A DNA stretch of 64,000 nt, from contig NC_079976.1 in assembly GCF_029852145.1 (NCBI RefSeq), positions 10,514,104 through 10,578,103 on the forward strand. Direction: 5' to 3'. This DNA is from Microplitis mediator. Its lineage: Eukaryota; Arthropoda; Insecta; Hymenoptera; Braconidae. The notes under the pieces were generated by a model. That model did no database searches. It had not been told where the DNA came from and was given only the letters and a program-made list of their open reading frames with translations. Positions 1 to 12,031 of this stretch are shown here, in pieces; the first letter of the stretch is position 1; every line of letters starts with the position of its first letter. The position numbers and the translations under genes were made by a program.

Positions 1-249
1 ATAATCACTTATACCTCTGAAAACTCGCACATTTCCTAAATAAGATCATATAGACTCCAGACAACTTTCGAACTTTCTGGAACTGATTGTTCGCATTATT
101 TTGACTATGAAAAACTCTTAGCCAATATTTGATATAGAAAAAATAAAACGCACATGGTTTTGAAGTATAAAATTCATTTGAAGATCTGTGAAGAATTATT
201 AAAACTTATAAATCAGAAAAAATAAAATTTTTCATTCAAAAATTCATAA

Positions 250-659
250 TGATCCTGAACTTAGCAAATATTTGATAAATTTCAGAACTTTTTTCAACAA
301 TTTAATTTAAAAAAAAAAACTAAAAATATGCATATGTAGAAAATTTAAAAAACCACCAGTGCAATTTTCTGGAATATTTTTTTTTTTAATTTATCGATTT
401 TAAAAAAATCCAAAAATTATTAGACGTCGACTAATTTCAGTATCAGTGTGAATGTAGCAGACGTCAGACAAATTTAAAATTATAAATAAATAGAGTAAAT
501 AATTTAAAAAATAATGTTTATAAAAAATGCACTTATTAGTTTCAAAATTTTTTAAATGCGCGATTTTTTAAAATTTTATTTTATTAATTAGTTACTCTAT
601 TTATTTATAATTTTAAATTTGTCTGTTGTCTGCTACATTTACACTCATATTTCAGTATC
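250..659. mobile_element. Family B inverted-repeat element, interrupted by a family A element
   Basis: The left end is GATCCTGAACTTAGC. The right end reads GACGTCGACTAATTTCAGT and, after the inserted element, continues ATC. The ends are an imperfect inverted repeat (consensus GATCCTGAAGTTAGC). Related copies lie at about 39737-39932, 45452-45654, 54261-54450 and 58637-58770. All share an internal core resembling AAAATATGCATATGTAGAAAA followed by a GTGCAATTTT block. There is no coding capacity. Confidence 0.7.
442..648. mobile_element. Family A inverted-repeat element with 8-bp target duplication
   Basis: The left end is ATCAGTGTGAATGTAGC and the right end is GCTACATTTACACTCAT, forming terminal inverted repeats that extend inward through an AGACAAATTTAAAATTATAAA arm. 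ATTTCAGT is directly duplicated at 434-441 and 649-656. An 8-bp duplication is typical of hAT elements, so a non-autonomous hAT-like element is the best guess. Other copies lie at about 7732-7928 and 45653-45846. Confidence 0.72.
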
Positions 660-957
660 ATAAATTCATAACTTTTAATTTTGATCATTTTTGGCTAAAG
701 TTTGATTTTTATAATATCGAAATTTAGGGCCAGTTTTAGACACTAAAAATTAAAATAAAATAATTAATATAAGACGCAATGACATAATTAATTTGTTGGG
801 ACCTGTAACTAGTACTGTGTGACGCGACAGGTCGTAATTTAAACGCGGTCTCATTCAAATTTTACTCTAAAGTTGACGTTGGGGTTTTCAGACTTCTAAT
901 AAATGATTAAGGTTAAGATAAGGTTGTGTTTTTATTTATTTCTTGGTAATTTTATAG

Positions 958-3900
958 GATAAATTGATATCAATAATATCAGGATTGCTAAGACAGAAGC
1001 ATTTTAAATTTATTGATACGTATAAAGAAGAAAGTATAACGACGATACGGGCTGTTACTAAACAACGTATTATTGAAGCACTTGCTGATAGTGATTGTTG
1101 TAGTGATCAACAGGCTGCTGCATTAGAAGTTACTGGTTTGTCATTAGCTGAACGTTTAACATTGTTGTCAAGTACTATTCAATCGTTAACAAGTTTATTA
1201 TTTCGTATAAAGGTGTGTTTATTATTTTTATTATTAGTGTCTGATATTAATCATTTTCAATGGCATTAAATATCTTAATATTTGTTATTAGTGGATATTC
1301 ATGTTATTTTTTTTTTTAATTTATTGGCAGACATATCAGTATTTGTCATCACTTTAATGATTCATTCACATAAATATGATTACAAAAATTACGTATTGAG
1401 TCCCATACTATAAATTGTTTTTATTGTCATAATTTATCGACTTTAAGATCTTTCATTAATAGAAATGTCATTGTAATTATCTTCTTATCATTTGTCGATA
1501 GAAATATCATTTTGATCATCACTTAATGATTCTAGTGTCATTAATTTACAGCAATATCATGACTTGTTATCGTTATTTTTATAGAGTGCCAAAAATATTA
1601 TAATTCTCGGCTATCGACTTCAATTAATCGACTAGAATATTATTGAAAATGGAAGTCTACGGTTACCGTGGCACCACCAAATTACTGCAAGTTCTTGTAG
1701 AACTCGACGAAATAACTTTTTTTCAGAAAGTTATAACTTCTGCAAAAATGGACTAATTCAAACGTTTTTTTTTTCCAAAATTTTCGTCTTCAAGTGTACT
1801 TTCCGGAAAAAAATACAAAAACATTTAAGATATTAAAATCTATGAAATTTGTCACTTTTCTGAAAAAATCTCATTTTTATCGAAATCCATTTTTCCCAAA
1901 AACTAAGCGAGATATCGAAAAATTTTATTCTTTAAAAAAGTCTTATTGCGTCGAGTTTTACAAAAATTTGCGGTAATTTGGCTGCGCCTCGGAAACCGTT
2001 GAATCCCCTTGAAAATTATCATTTCATTCTATTAATGTAATTAATTATCATTAAAATAATTATCGTCCGACGAAAATATCACTAAAATCTTCAACTATCA
2101 ACTCTAATATCATTAATTGATATCGACTTTCATTAAAATTATCATTAATTAACAAAATTATCATAGTGATCGTTATTTTATGACCTTAGTATAAAAAATT
2201 GTCATTAAAATCATCATTAATTAGAAAAATATCATTAATTATCATGATATTTATTATTAATTGTCATATTTAATGCCATTAATGTTAACAATTACATAAA
2301 AAATTAATAGTAAGAGTATCATTAACTAATTGATAATAATTTTTTTTAGGCTGTGCATGAAGTAATGCGTGAAACAGCATCCTTATCAAGTGATAATGTA
2401 GATAGGAACAATATAGATAAATTATTAACAACCGACGAATATTTACGGGTAAAAAATAAACTTAATGATATGTTGTCAACAATATGCGATTACTGTCATG
2501 AAAGATTAGCAAGCCAATTACTTTCGCCATCGGTATCAGTAAATGATCGTGAAAGAATTATTGCTGACGGTAGTAAAGAATCTGCGGTTATTAATAACAC
2601 TAGTAATAAATTAAATGTCAGTAATGACAAAGAGGTGATACAGACGGCTATTAAAGATGATAATTCGTGGCTGAGTGATCGGGGTGCAAACGTTGCTCAA
2701 GTTTGTCAGCTGGCAAGTATTATTGATGAGTTTACAGATACGTGTGAATTAATATGCGGCAAACAATCTACTGCGCTGCGTTCTGCCTTCAAAGTAAGTT
2801 TTTTAAGTGATTAATAAACTTGTATAGAGTTTTATTAATCAAGTCCTTAGTAGCATTCTTAAGGGAGTTTTATGTAAATCTGTATCTTAAGAGCATTCTC
2901 AGACAGTGTCCTCCACTTTTTAAAAATATTCAATGGCAACGCAAATAAAGTATAAATTCAAAAAAAGTACAACGCAGTTACTATTTCGCCGAGATATAGA
3001 TTTTTAAAAATATTGTTCACAGCTGTTATCAAGTAGGAGTTAAACGAAACTTTGTAAATAAATTTTAGCCTGAAAAATTTGACATTCAAAATTATAATGT
3101 TGACATGAAGATTTTACTGAAATTTATTTAACAAATTTCGCTTAACTCCCAATAATTTATTTAAAAATCTATGTCTCGGTGAAATCGTAACTGCGTTACC
3201 ATTTTTTAGATTAACGCTTAGACTTTGTTTGATTAATTATCAAAATTTTAATGCGGTAATTACAATTGAAAGTCATTAAAAATTTTTTAAAAATCGGGGG
3301 CACTGTCTGAGAATGACCTTAAGTCATAATCAAGTCTGCATGGTCAATCTTGAAGAAGTTTAAGATATTTTCGAAAGATGTCTTCAATAAGTCTGTTGCA
3401 ATGCATGACTAAGATACTTGTGTAAGACCCATTAGGTCGGACTTGTTTCAGAATTGCTTAACATATCTGGCAGAATACTACCCTTACTTCCTGAGCCGTG
3501 TATTCAGCATTAGTATAGTTAATTCAGTGGTGCTCACTTAATGTTTGATTTAATTCTATCGAGTGATAACATTAATCATTTTTTGCACTTTTAATTTTAA
3601 TGATGACCACTGGGTTTGCTAAGTACTAAATTTAAGCAACGAGCAATTTTAAAAAAAGAAACTCAATATCATTAGCAATTCTGCAGCAACTCTCACCTAA
3701 AATTTTTATAGTAGACATTTTGGTTAGGAATTATTGTCGACTGTTTCTACAGATTTCCACAAGTTTTTAGAAAGAATCTTAAGTAAGACTTGATGAAATC
3801 TACAGAAGCATACCTATGAAATCCAAGTTCTTAAAGTCTTGTTTAAATCTTTCGTATCAGACTTGCCGAAGTACTTTTCTCCAGTTACTTAAGACAATGC

Positions 3901-5968
3901 TACGAAGGAATTGATTATTTGTGATTAATCGATATTCATAACACAGCGTGTGATTAATGTCTTCTTATTAATTAGGTACACGCAAGTAAATTTGTCCAGC
4001 GTTTCCATAATGAAAGGAAACAAAAACTAAGTCAACTATTAGACAGCGAAATGTGGAAGCAAGCTGATGTACCAGTAGACTTTCAGTTGTTGATAGACCG
4101 CGTGTTTGAATTTAAAAAATTTCCCAAAGAATTATCGTCGATTAAAAATAGTAGTTTTAATTATTTTAATGAACGTACCAGTGGACTTGGTGATGTAAAA
4201 AATTTTTTAACTATTGATAATGAACAATTTGCTGTGGTCAGTACTGTAATTATGCTTGTACAGATGATTAATGAGTATTGTTGGTAAGTTTAATCAATTA
4301 TTAACTTGTATCCCTCAGAAGCTACGAAAGATCCCGCATTTTTTTATCGCTGTTAACTCAGACTCCGATCATTAAGTTTTGATAAATTTAATTTCCCACT
4401 AACTCTAGTCTCTGGAGGAAGAGAAAAAAAAAGATTTTATTACGAAACCGAAATTTTTATTTTGCTACCGTGAATTTGAATTTTTTGACTATAATGAAGT
4501 CAACTTCTTTGACTCCTTAACTGATAATTAAAAATAAAAATTAATCAATTAGCGCCTGAGTTGAAGCAAAAAATCTCTCAGCTTTTACTTTAACCCAAAA
4601 ATGAATTTATGAAATAAATTGTATGAAATTAACAGTATAGCTACAGAATTACAAGTGTTATCTGGAAGTATTGGACGTTACTTAGCAGAATTACTTCGTC
4701 ATTACAATTCGCGTTGTTGTCAATTGGTACTGGGTGCCGGTGCGATGCAAGCGGCCGGATTGAAAACAATCACTAGTACAATTCTAGTACTTGCCAGTCG
4801 TAGCTTAAAGCTTTTATTATGGTGTATGCCTTTTGTTAAATCACATTTTCAAGGTACGTTAATAATTACCACCCAATAAGATAAATAAAGATGATTAATG
4901 CCAAAAGAACTTTAATTTAAATTACAGAATTAGCGAATTCTACTCGCGGGCCAACTGGACTAGGTGGTTCCGTTGGTGGAACTGGTGGTGTAGCATTACT
5001 AGATAGCGTTGAACGCGATGTACGTGCTCATATTCGTGAAATAGAGGGTAAAATATTGACTATTGTTGACAATTTAGTCGGCGGTCAAATATCTATTTGG
5101 GATGCGCGTCCTCCAGTACCTTCACAATCATTTCGTAATATTTCTAGGTACTTTATCTTCATAAATAATTCGACCATTAGTATAGATGTGCGAAGAGTGT
5201 TTGAATTAAATCGAATATTATTATTTGATTCAAAATTTTCGAAGAGTTTGAAATATTCGTAAGCTTTTGAATTCTTCGAATTATTCATAAATTTCCATAT
5301 TATTCGAATGGAATTTAAATTTTCGAAAATTAAATTTTTATCTAACTTGTAATTAATTATAAAAAAATTATTAAAATAATTTAGATTTTTTGAATAATTC
5401 AAAATTTTAAAAAAGTTCGAATTTAAAAAAATAATTCGAATTTTTCGACTAATTCGAAAACTCTCGGATAATAAGAAAATTAACAAACAATTCAAATTTT
5501 CTGAATAAATAAAGAATTTTAAAATACTTCGACTTTATTAAATAATTCAAAAATTCATCAATGCTTAGAACTATTAGAATAATTCGAAAACTGACAAATA
5601 ATTCGAACATTTTGAATAGTTCGTAAATTCAAATTATTCGCACATCTCTAACGATTAGTTTTTAAAAACTTGATTAACAATGAATGAATTATCTTATTAA
5701 TTACAGACACTTGGTTAAACTACACGAAGCAGTTTCAGGAATATTACCAGCATCAGATGTCCAGTCGCTGTATCGCACCGTTAACAATTCATTCAAAGAA
5801 AAACTCCGGGAACAATTATTTAAAATGAATATTGTTAATAACGGGGGTCCACAGCACGGTGTCGTAATATCTGAGCTAACATTTTACCTGGAGGCACTTA
5901 GAAATTTAAAAGTACTGCCTTACGATGAATTGAGTGATGATTGGATGGCTGACATATGGACTAGATAA
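958..5968 (+). CDS. Vps54: Vps54, GARP/EARP-type tethering complex subunit, 3' part (partial at 5' end)
   Basis: Six exons encode the C-terminal 568 residues: 958-1212, 2350-2793, 3976-4283, 4636-4853, 4928-5147 and 5707-5968. All junctions are GT/AG and in phase, and the stop is TAA at 5966. Vps54 is a subunit of the GARP complex, which tethers endosome-derived vesicles at the trans-Golgi. Family hallmarks seen: FVQRFHNERKQKL followed by WKQADVP in exon 3, the C-terminal-domain signature CQLVLGAGAMQAAGLKTIT in exon 4, VPSQSFRNIS in exon 5, and NNGGPQHG plus the terminal DIW in exon 6. Exon 2 carries a poorly conserved Ser/Asn-rich stretch. The N-terminal coiled-coil region, roughly the first 400 residues of a usual protein of about 970, must lie upstream. 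Introns 2 and 5 contain inverted-repeat elements. Confidence 0.93.
1213..2349. other. Vps54 intron, no gene seen
   Basis: AT-rich intron with an irregular ATCATTAA/ATTATCATT motif recurring through 1420-2340, which looks like degenerate simple sequence. No coding signal was found. Confidence 0.55.
2893..3316. mobile_element. Foldback (long inverted repeat) element in a Vps54 intron
   Basis: CATTCTCAGACAGTG at the left end and CACTGTCTGAGAATG at the right end are perfect inverted repeats. The arms continue inward imperfectly (AACGCAGTTAC against GTAACTGCGTT; TAGGAGTTAAACGAAA against TTTCGCTTAACTCC). The unit is about 420 bp with no open reading frame. The flanks are TTAAGAG and ACCTTAAG. Confidence 0.75.
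5184..5647. mobile_element. Inverted-repeat element built of repeated TTCGAA-type motifs
   Basis: AGATGTGCGAA at the left end is inverted as TTCGCACATCT at the right end. The interior is largely reiterated AATTCGAA/TTCGAATT/AATAATTCAAA words on both strands. The element lies in the last Vps54 intron. Open frames inside it are low-complexity Asn/Phe/Lys translations and are not regarded as genes. Confidence 0.65.
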
Positions 5969-6263
5969 CATGCAGAGCGTGTTATTTATTGTTTACTTGA
6001 TACCATGCAACAATTGTATCGTGGAACATGATTGGGATTTTATAATTTAACATTTATAGAAGAAGAAAACAACATCAACAACAACAAACATTTTTTATTC
6101 CACGTTTTTCATTATTTATTTATACTGTATGTAAATTGTAACTGAGTGCAATTTGACGTGATATTTTTTTTAAATATCATGTTATTTGTTATCAACGTAT
6201 TTATTAATTAAATGCCTGATTAAATTTATTTGTTTTAATTATTTATATATTAATAAATATCTA
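5969..6263 (+). terminator. Vps54 3' untranslated region and probable polyadenylation signal
   Basis: Non-coding AT-rich sequence follows the stop codon, with an AACAACATCAACAACAACAA tract. AATAAA at 6252-6257 is a candidate cleavage signal. The cleavage site itself cannot be read from sequence. Confidence 0.4.
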
Positions 6264-6966
6264 AGGTAGTAGTCTGGTAACTCGGGCCGTTTTTCATGCT
6301 TTTTTTAGGGGCCTTTTTTTTTAGAAGGAACAAATGAAAAGTTTTGCATTTTTAATGTTTTTACTTACATCTTAAGGTAACAAAAAATAATTTTCTTGAG
6401 GAAATTGAATAATTTATTATTATTATTATCGTTTGAAGTTTACGCTTCAAAAAAAAGCGCGTGGATGGCCCGGGTGATATTGACTTTTGAAGACACCCGA
6501 AATTAAAAATTCTTGATTAGTCTTAATCTATAGACATGTCATTCTGCTCAGAACTAGGATTATGAAATTTTATCGAAAAATAACAAAATGGCGAACTTAG
6601 AAAAAAAGTCATTTTTTCCGCATAAAAAGGGTTGTAAAATGGAAAGTTAGGGGTGAAAAAAATTAATCCTAGTTCCGGTGAGAATTACAAGTGTGTAGAA
6701 TAACCAGTTCAAGTTTCAGACCAATAGGTTGAGTAGAAAAAAAGTTATGACCCGGGCTGACTAAAAATGTTGTTTCGAGATAAATGCGTTTAAAGTTACA
6801 GTAACCTTCGGCGCGCAACTATGAGGCACTCTTGAAAACTCGTTGCAACTTCGTTTCTACTTCGTTAGTTTGAAATTTTCATAGTATATTCTCAATATAT
6901 TGTATTTTCGAATTAAGCAAAAAAAAATTTTCGATTTTTTCAATCCGAGTTACTAGACTACTACCT
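6264..6966. mobile_element. 703-bp inverted-repeat element flanked by TA
   Basis: AGGTAGTAGTCTGGTAACTCGG-type and CCGAGTTACTAGACTACTACCT-type ends are inverted repeats with one mismatch. TA flanks both sides (6262-6263 and 6967-6968). The interior has CCCGGG-containing segments but no open reading frame. The TA duplication is compatible with a non-autonomous Tc1/mariner-like element. Confidence 0.78.
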
Positions 6967-7257
6967 TAAGACCCGAAATATTTAAATGATCTGCCAAAGC
7001 AAGCGGACCGGAAGAATAAAAGTAATAAAACGTATGTAAAATTTACTATCTCCGTCATAATAATCAGGGTTGGCAAGTTTTTTTTATCACGTTTTACAGA
7101 CAACGGTTTACTGCTGCCTCGTAATTGGATTCTACTTGATCTATATCAAGGACTATGCCTTGAACTTTTGAAATTAGAAATTTTTCCACTGACATACTGA
7201 GGCTTTATTTAAAAAATTGAGAATTAAAAATAAATAATTTTGAAGATTAATAAGAAA

Positions 7258-7553
7258 TTCACGGTAAAAAAATTTGCGGAGTGAACACGGATTAAATCCG
7301 GAGCGGATGACTGAGTATTTTATTTAATTTCCGTAGAGTAAAATTTACTCCGAATTGAAGTTTCTTTCAGTATTAGAACTCCGAATCGGAGTGAATGTGG
7401 ATTTAAATAAAATTCAGATCCCTCCGCTAGAAAAACAAACTCTCTAGTCGAGTGATTTTTTCTGAAACTCTAGATCTTCGAATGACGGAGTGAATTCGGA
7501 TTTACATAAAACCCGTAATCACTCCGAATTCACTCCCAATTTTTTACAGTGTC
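7258..7553. mobile_element. Family C element (CGGAGTGAATTCGGATTTA-iterated)
   Basis: The ends are CACGGTAAAAAAATT and AATTTTTTACAGTG. The inside repeats ACTCCGAAT/CGGAGTGAAT and GGATTTAAAT words in both orientations. Copies lie at about 47729-48019 and 62725-62978. The CACTGTAAAAA-type terminus is shared with family D. Confidence 0.65.
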
Positions 7554-7731
7554 GATAAAGATCTCTAGGAAGGGAGAATATTTGTCTTAAATATTGTGTT
7601 GGGTGAGGGTGAATCCTAGCAAAGGTACCATTGAAAAGGCATAGATCGTATAAACTTTTTTTTTTTAATTTATGCAATTTTTATCTACAAAAATAAAAAT
7701 TTTAATCATTTTTGATTTTATATTGAGAGTG

Positions 7732-7928
7732 AATGTAGCTGACAATTGTCAATTTTTTTAATTTTAAAATAAGTGAATAATGTAAGTAGAGTAAAAATTA
7801 AAAAATGCATATTTTGATAAATAAAAAATCCGTACGCGCATTTTTTCCAATTTCATTATTTTAATTCATTTATTTATTCATTTCAAATTAATAAATTGTC
7901 TCGCGTCTGCTACATTCACACTCATATT
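7732..7928. mobile_element. Family A element, second copy
   Basis: The left end is GAGAGTGAATGTAGCTGACA and the right end is GTCTGCTACATTCACACTCAT, forming imperfect terminal inverted repeats with an AT-rich centre. No intact target duplication could be identified. Confidence 0.6.
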
Positions 7929-8484
7929 TTTTACCTTTACGCCCGTATAGTTCCCGGGGCCATTAGGGCGTAAGAAAATTATTTTTTCATAAAAATTGAA
8001 AAATATAAATTTTGAATTTTTTTATACTCCCTTCGGGTACCTGGTATCGATCCCAAAAACCATAAGGACTTATAAGTATCTCTACAGTCCTGTGGTACCT
8101 TTAACACAAAATAATGAGCTCATAAAAAATTATATTTTTACCCTAAAAAAAACCTTTTTATTTAAATATTCGCTTTTGAATTATCAACAAATTAAATTAA
8201 AAATTTCAAATATAATTAAAAAATTATTTTCTTTTTAACTTGAGAGTAAACAACTTTCTTGGGACTTTCTCTTAAAATATTTTTAACAGCGAAAGTAATA
8301 AATATATATATATATATATATATATTAATGTGAAATCGAGTAAAACTTGTTCCTGAATGTACTGAAATTGCATGTAGGATTTTTTTGAAACCAAACTAAT
8401 TATTTTATGCAGTTGCATTCGCAGCAATTGAGTAGTGAACAACGCGCGCTGCTGACGGATTAATTAATTTGTACTTTTAAAAAA

Positions 8485-11400
8485 ATGGAATTAAAATTCA
8501 CGACGGTCGAGGGTAAAGTTGGCGCGATGTTAGACCGTATGTTTGGTGTCCAAACAAGTTTTTTGCGCGTTCAACCGGGTAATTGTTTATTACCACCACA
8601 GTATGTTACTTTGGCTAAGAAAATACGTGACATGCAAATTTATCAAGATGACGTTTGGATGGTATCTTATCCACGTACAGGTTGTTTATTTTAATTATCT
8701 AAGAAATTAATTAAAACTTTTTTTTTCTAAATATGTAATAGGGTGGTCGTGAAAAATTAAATTTCTTCAGACCCCCCAGAAAAAGCTTTTTTTAAGTAAA
8801 AAAAATACGTGGGGAATTTGGTTTTTTCTTTTTAAGTGAAAAGAACACGTGCCTCAATATGATCAGAGTTCATTTTTCGATACAATCGCGGTTTTTTTTT
8901 AAATATCTCATGAAATATGCAGATTAAAGGAAAAAATCAGAGGAACGATTTTATTGAAAATCAAATTCTTGACAAAAAAGGTCATGTTCATTTTTTTTAT
9001 AAAATGTGTATTTATGAAGATATTTTTAAAAAAGTTTTTTAGATCTTATGAATTGAGCATTTTAAGGATTACGAATGTTAAATATAAAGTTTTATCTTAA
9101 ATATAAACAACTTCGTAGCTGGCATCATATCAATCATTAATGCTTGTTATAGTTTCTATATACTTAGAAATATGATATTTTCAACATTTGTAATCCTTAA
9201 AACGCTCAATTCTTAAGATCTAAAAAAAGTTTTTTTAAAATATCTTCGTAAACACATTTTATAAAAAAAATGAACATGACCTCTTTTGTCAAGAATTTGA
9301 TTTCCTACAAAATTGTTCTCACAATTTTTTCCTTTAATCTGCACATTTAAAAAAACCGCGATTGTATCGAAAAATGAACTTAGATCGTCCTGCGGCACGT
9401 GTTCTTTTTACTTAAAAAGAAAAAACTAAAATCTCCACGTATTTTTTCACTAAAAAAAAAGTTTTTTATGGGCCGCCTGAGAAAATATAATTTTTAACGA
9501 CCACCCTAATATGTATGTTATTAATTTTCTTCTCTAGGGAGCCACTGGGCTCAAGAAATGGTTTGGTGCATTGGAAATGATTTGGATTTTGAAAAAGCTA
9601 AAGTTCCGCTGTTGATACGAAATCCTTTGCTAGAGTAAGAACTTTTATTATGAGTAAAAAATATTTATAAAAAAAAAATCAATTTTTTATTCGAGTTGCC
9701 GGTTAAATTCTCCGTTAAATGAATACTCACATCAAATTAAGTGAACAAGTTACTCATTAATTTTTTTTTTTATTAATGAATTCACATCAAAATTAATTAG
9801 TTTAAATTTGATTTAAATATATGGATGCGGGTATTCAAACTAACAGGAATTATCCTACGAATTCAATTATATGACTGTTTTACATTTAATTAGAAAAAAA
9901 ATTTTTGGAAATTGCAATTTTTTTTTTATTAATAAAAAAATGAATGCTTCCATAAAGTAATTGATAAAATTTCACGTTTATTCAATAATCATATCAATAT
10001 ATTATAATAATTTACAAATTAATAATTTTCTAATCATAAAATTGAACTTTATTAAAGTCGTAAGTTGGAAATTTAATCGAAATATATTGAGAAGGGTCTA
10101 AAGTTTTTTCTCTGTCGCACTCAAGTTGACAAACGGTACTATCTCTGTTGCACTTGAACAGTAAATGGAAACTTTGTCCACGTTTTTCTCTTAAACAAAT
10201 GAACATTTATGAAAAATAAAAACGTAGGTTGCTAGATTATAGAGTAATGCATCAAGCCTCGTTCTTTTTTTTGTGTTTAGAGGTTTTATTTGAAAGAAAA
10301 ACTTGGACAAAAATTGCTATAGACCCTCCTTTGTCGGAAATCATCCTATGAATTCAACTGACACATCAGTTTAACATTAAGCTGAAATTAAACAAAAAAA
10401 AATTAAGCAACTATTACACAATAATTTTTTTTTTTAACTTTAAGGTCATCAGCATTAATGGTTACTGGAAAATATGTTGATTTCTTTTCGCAATTCGGTA
10501 ACTCGGTAGAAAACGTCGAAAAAACATCAAGACCTCGTTACGTCAAGTCACACTTGCCTTGGGAATTATTACCTCAGCAATTAAAATCAAAAAAACCAAA
10601 GGTTCATGATTAAAATTTCCCATAAATAAACATAATCATTCAATTTATTAATAATAAATTATTTTTAGATTGTTTATGTAACAAGAAATCCTAAAGATAC
10701 CTGCGTCAGTTTATATCATTACTGCAAATTAATGCATGATTACAATGGAACATTTGAAGAACTTGCTGATTTGTTTATCAATGATACTGGTAATTAATTA
10801 GATTAAATTATCAGTTTTATCATTAAAATTTCCCGTTTAAAAAAAAACAAGACAGTAAAGACATAAACAAAAAAATTATAGAATGACATTGGAAAACGGA
10901 AGTAAATTTTTTCAAGAATGCTTACAGCGATTTTATGCACTTCTTACAAATTCGGAATTTCCGTGACTTTTCTTAAATATGAAAAAATAAACATTTGAGT
11001 GGCAACATGATTAAAATTTACAATATTCCAATTGTTTTTATCAATTTGAATGTTTCAATTTTTCATAACGTTTCCAAAAGTTCTTGTCAGTATGAAAGTA
11101 CGAAAAAAATCAGGAAAATCCAACTATTTCGAACTTTTATTTCAACGAAAATTAGTGAATAGTTGTAAATTTTATTCATTTCTGCGACTCAAAATGAACT
11201 TTTTTACAATTCTACTCACGGAAAAATATCTTGAAAATCGAAAATTCTTACTATTTTTGAGTGATTTTTTTATATTTGAGAAATTTAGTAAGAAATGAAC
11301 AAATTTTCTGGAAATGTCCTTGCAAAATTTTTATTTCGTCTTCCAATTTCATCCTATAATTTTTTCATATTTACATTTTTGTTAATACTGACGATAAAAA

Positions 11401-12031
11401 AGCGAAAAAATTTTTAAGTTGTCTCAAATTTCGAAGTTCGGCATGTAGAACTTTTGAAGAACTTTTCCGATTTTTTTTTTACACGGTTTAGTTCTAAAAA
11501 AAACATAAATACATGATATAAATAAATTTTTTTTCATTCTTTCAATAATTATAATGAGAATTAATTAAAATATACTTTTTAGCTCCAATGAATCCATTTT
11601 GGCAACACGTTCTTTCCTTCTGGGATCGTCGCAATGAAGAAAATATTTTGTTTCTAACATACGAAGAAATGAAACGTGACCAAATTAGCGTAATAAAAAG
11701 AACAGCTGATTTTTTGGGAAAAAAATTAACCGAAGATGAAATAAATGCGCTGGCTAGTCATTTGGAATTTTCTAAAATGGCTGCTAACCCGGCAATTAAT
11801 CTTGAAGCCGTTTTATCTCAGAATGAAAATATTATAAATAAAAATGAAAATGGAAATGGAAATATTGATAATTTTAATAGTAATGGAAATAATACGGATA
11901 AATTTATTCGTAAAGGTAAAATAGGAGATTGGAAAAATCACATGAGTCATGAGTTAACGCGACGGTTTGATGAGTGGGCGGAAAAAAATTTTAAAAACAC
12001 TGGACTGATTTTTGATTACGGAGACAACTGA
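8485..12031 (+). CDS. Cytosolic sulfotransferase (SULT1-like)
   Basis: Five exons, 8485-8680, 9538-9634, 10445-10601, 10669-10789 and 11583-12031, give 339 residues. The family transfers sulfonate from PAPS to hydroxyl or amine groups of small molecules in the cytosol. Motifs seen: the 5'-phosphosulfate loop as SYPRTGSHWAQEM (residues about 61-73, split by intron 1), the core RYVKSHLPWELLP, the 3'-phosphate-binding IVYVTRNPKDTCVSLYHYC, FLTYEEMKRD, and the C-terminal RKGKIGDWKNHMSHE. SHLP supplies the usual catalytic His. An Asn/Gly-rich insertion of about 25 residues in exon 5, just before RKGKIGDW, makes the protein slightly longer than usual. Donors of exons 1 (GTTGTT) and 3 (GTTCAT) are weak but phase-consistent. 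The substrate cannot be inferred. Confidence 0.92.
8741..9506. mobile_element. Foldback element, GGGTGGTCGT family, copy 1
   Basis: A 766-bp near-complete palindrome begins GGGTGGTCGTGAAAAATT, ends with the complement ACGACCACCC, and is flanked by TA (8739-8740 and 9507-9508). Arms of about 300 bp surround a short centre. It sits in intron 1 of the sulfotransferase. A second copy is at 33257-34030. Confidence 0.85.
9635..10444. other. Sulfotransferase intron 2, no gene seen
   Basis: AT-rich. Carries one degenerate pair of the dispersed ATACTCACATC / GATGCGGGTATTC motif (about 9720 and 9825), also found in many other introns of this window. Nothing else is recognisable. Confidence 0.5.
10790..11582. 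other. Sulfotransferase intron 4, no gene seen
   Basis: AT-rich. An open frame at 11050-11298 translates to a low-complexity Phe/Lys/Leu sequence without family resemblance and is not considered coding. No repeat boundary was identified. Confidence 0.5.

Larger units (their letters stand above)
1..957. other. Vps54 intron sequence with two nested inverted-repeat elements
   Basis: There is no coding exon here. The stretch is AT-rich and ends in the acceptor TTTATAG at 951-957. Its middle holds a family-B element (from about 250) that is interrupted near its right end by a family-A element (442-648). The rest shows nothing recognisable. Confidence 0.7.

Noticed and set aside
5085..5495. 136-codon minus-strand Asn/Phe-rich frame
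   Set aside because: It overlaps a real Vps54 exon on one end and the TTCGAA-repeat element on the rest; the composition is that of repeat DNA.
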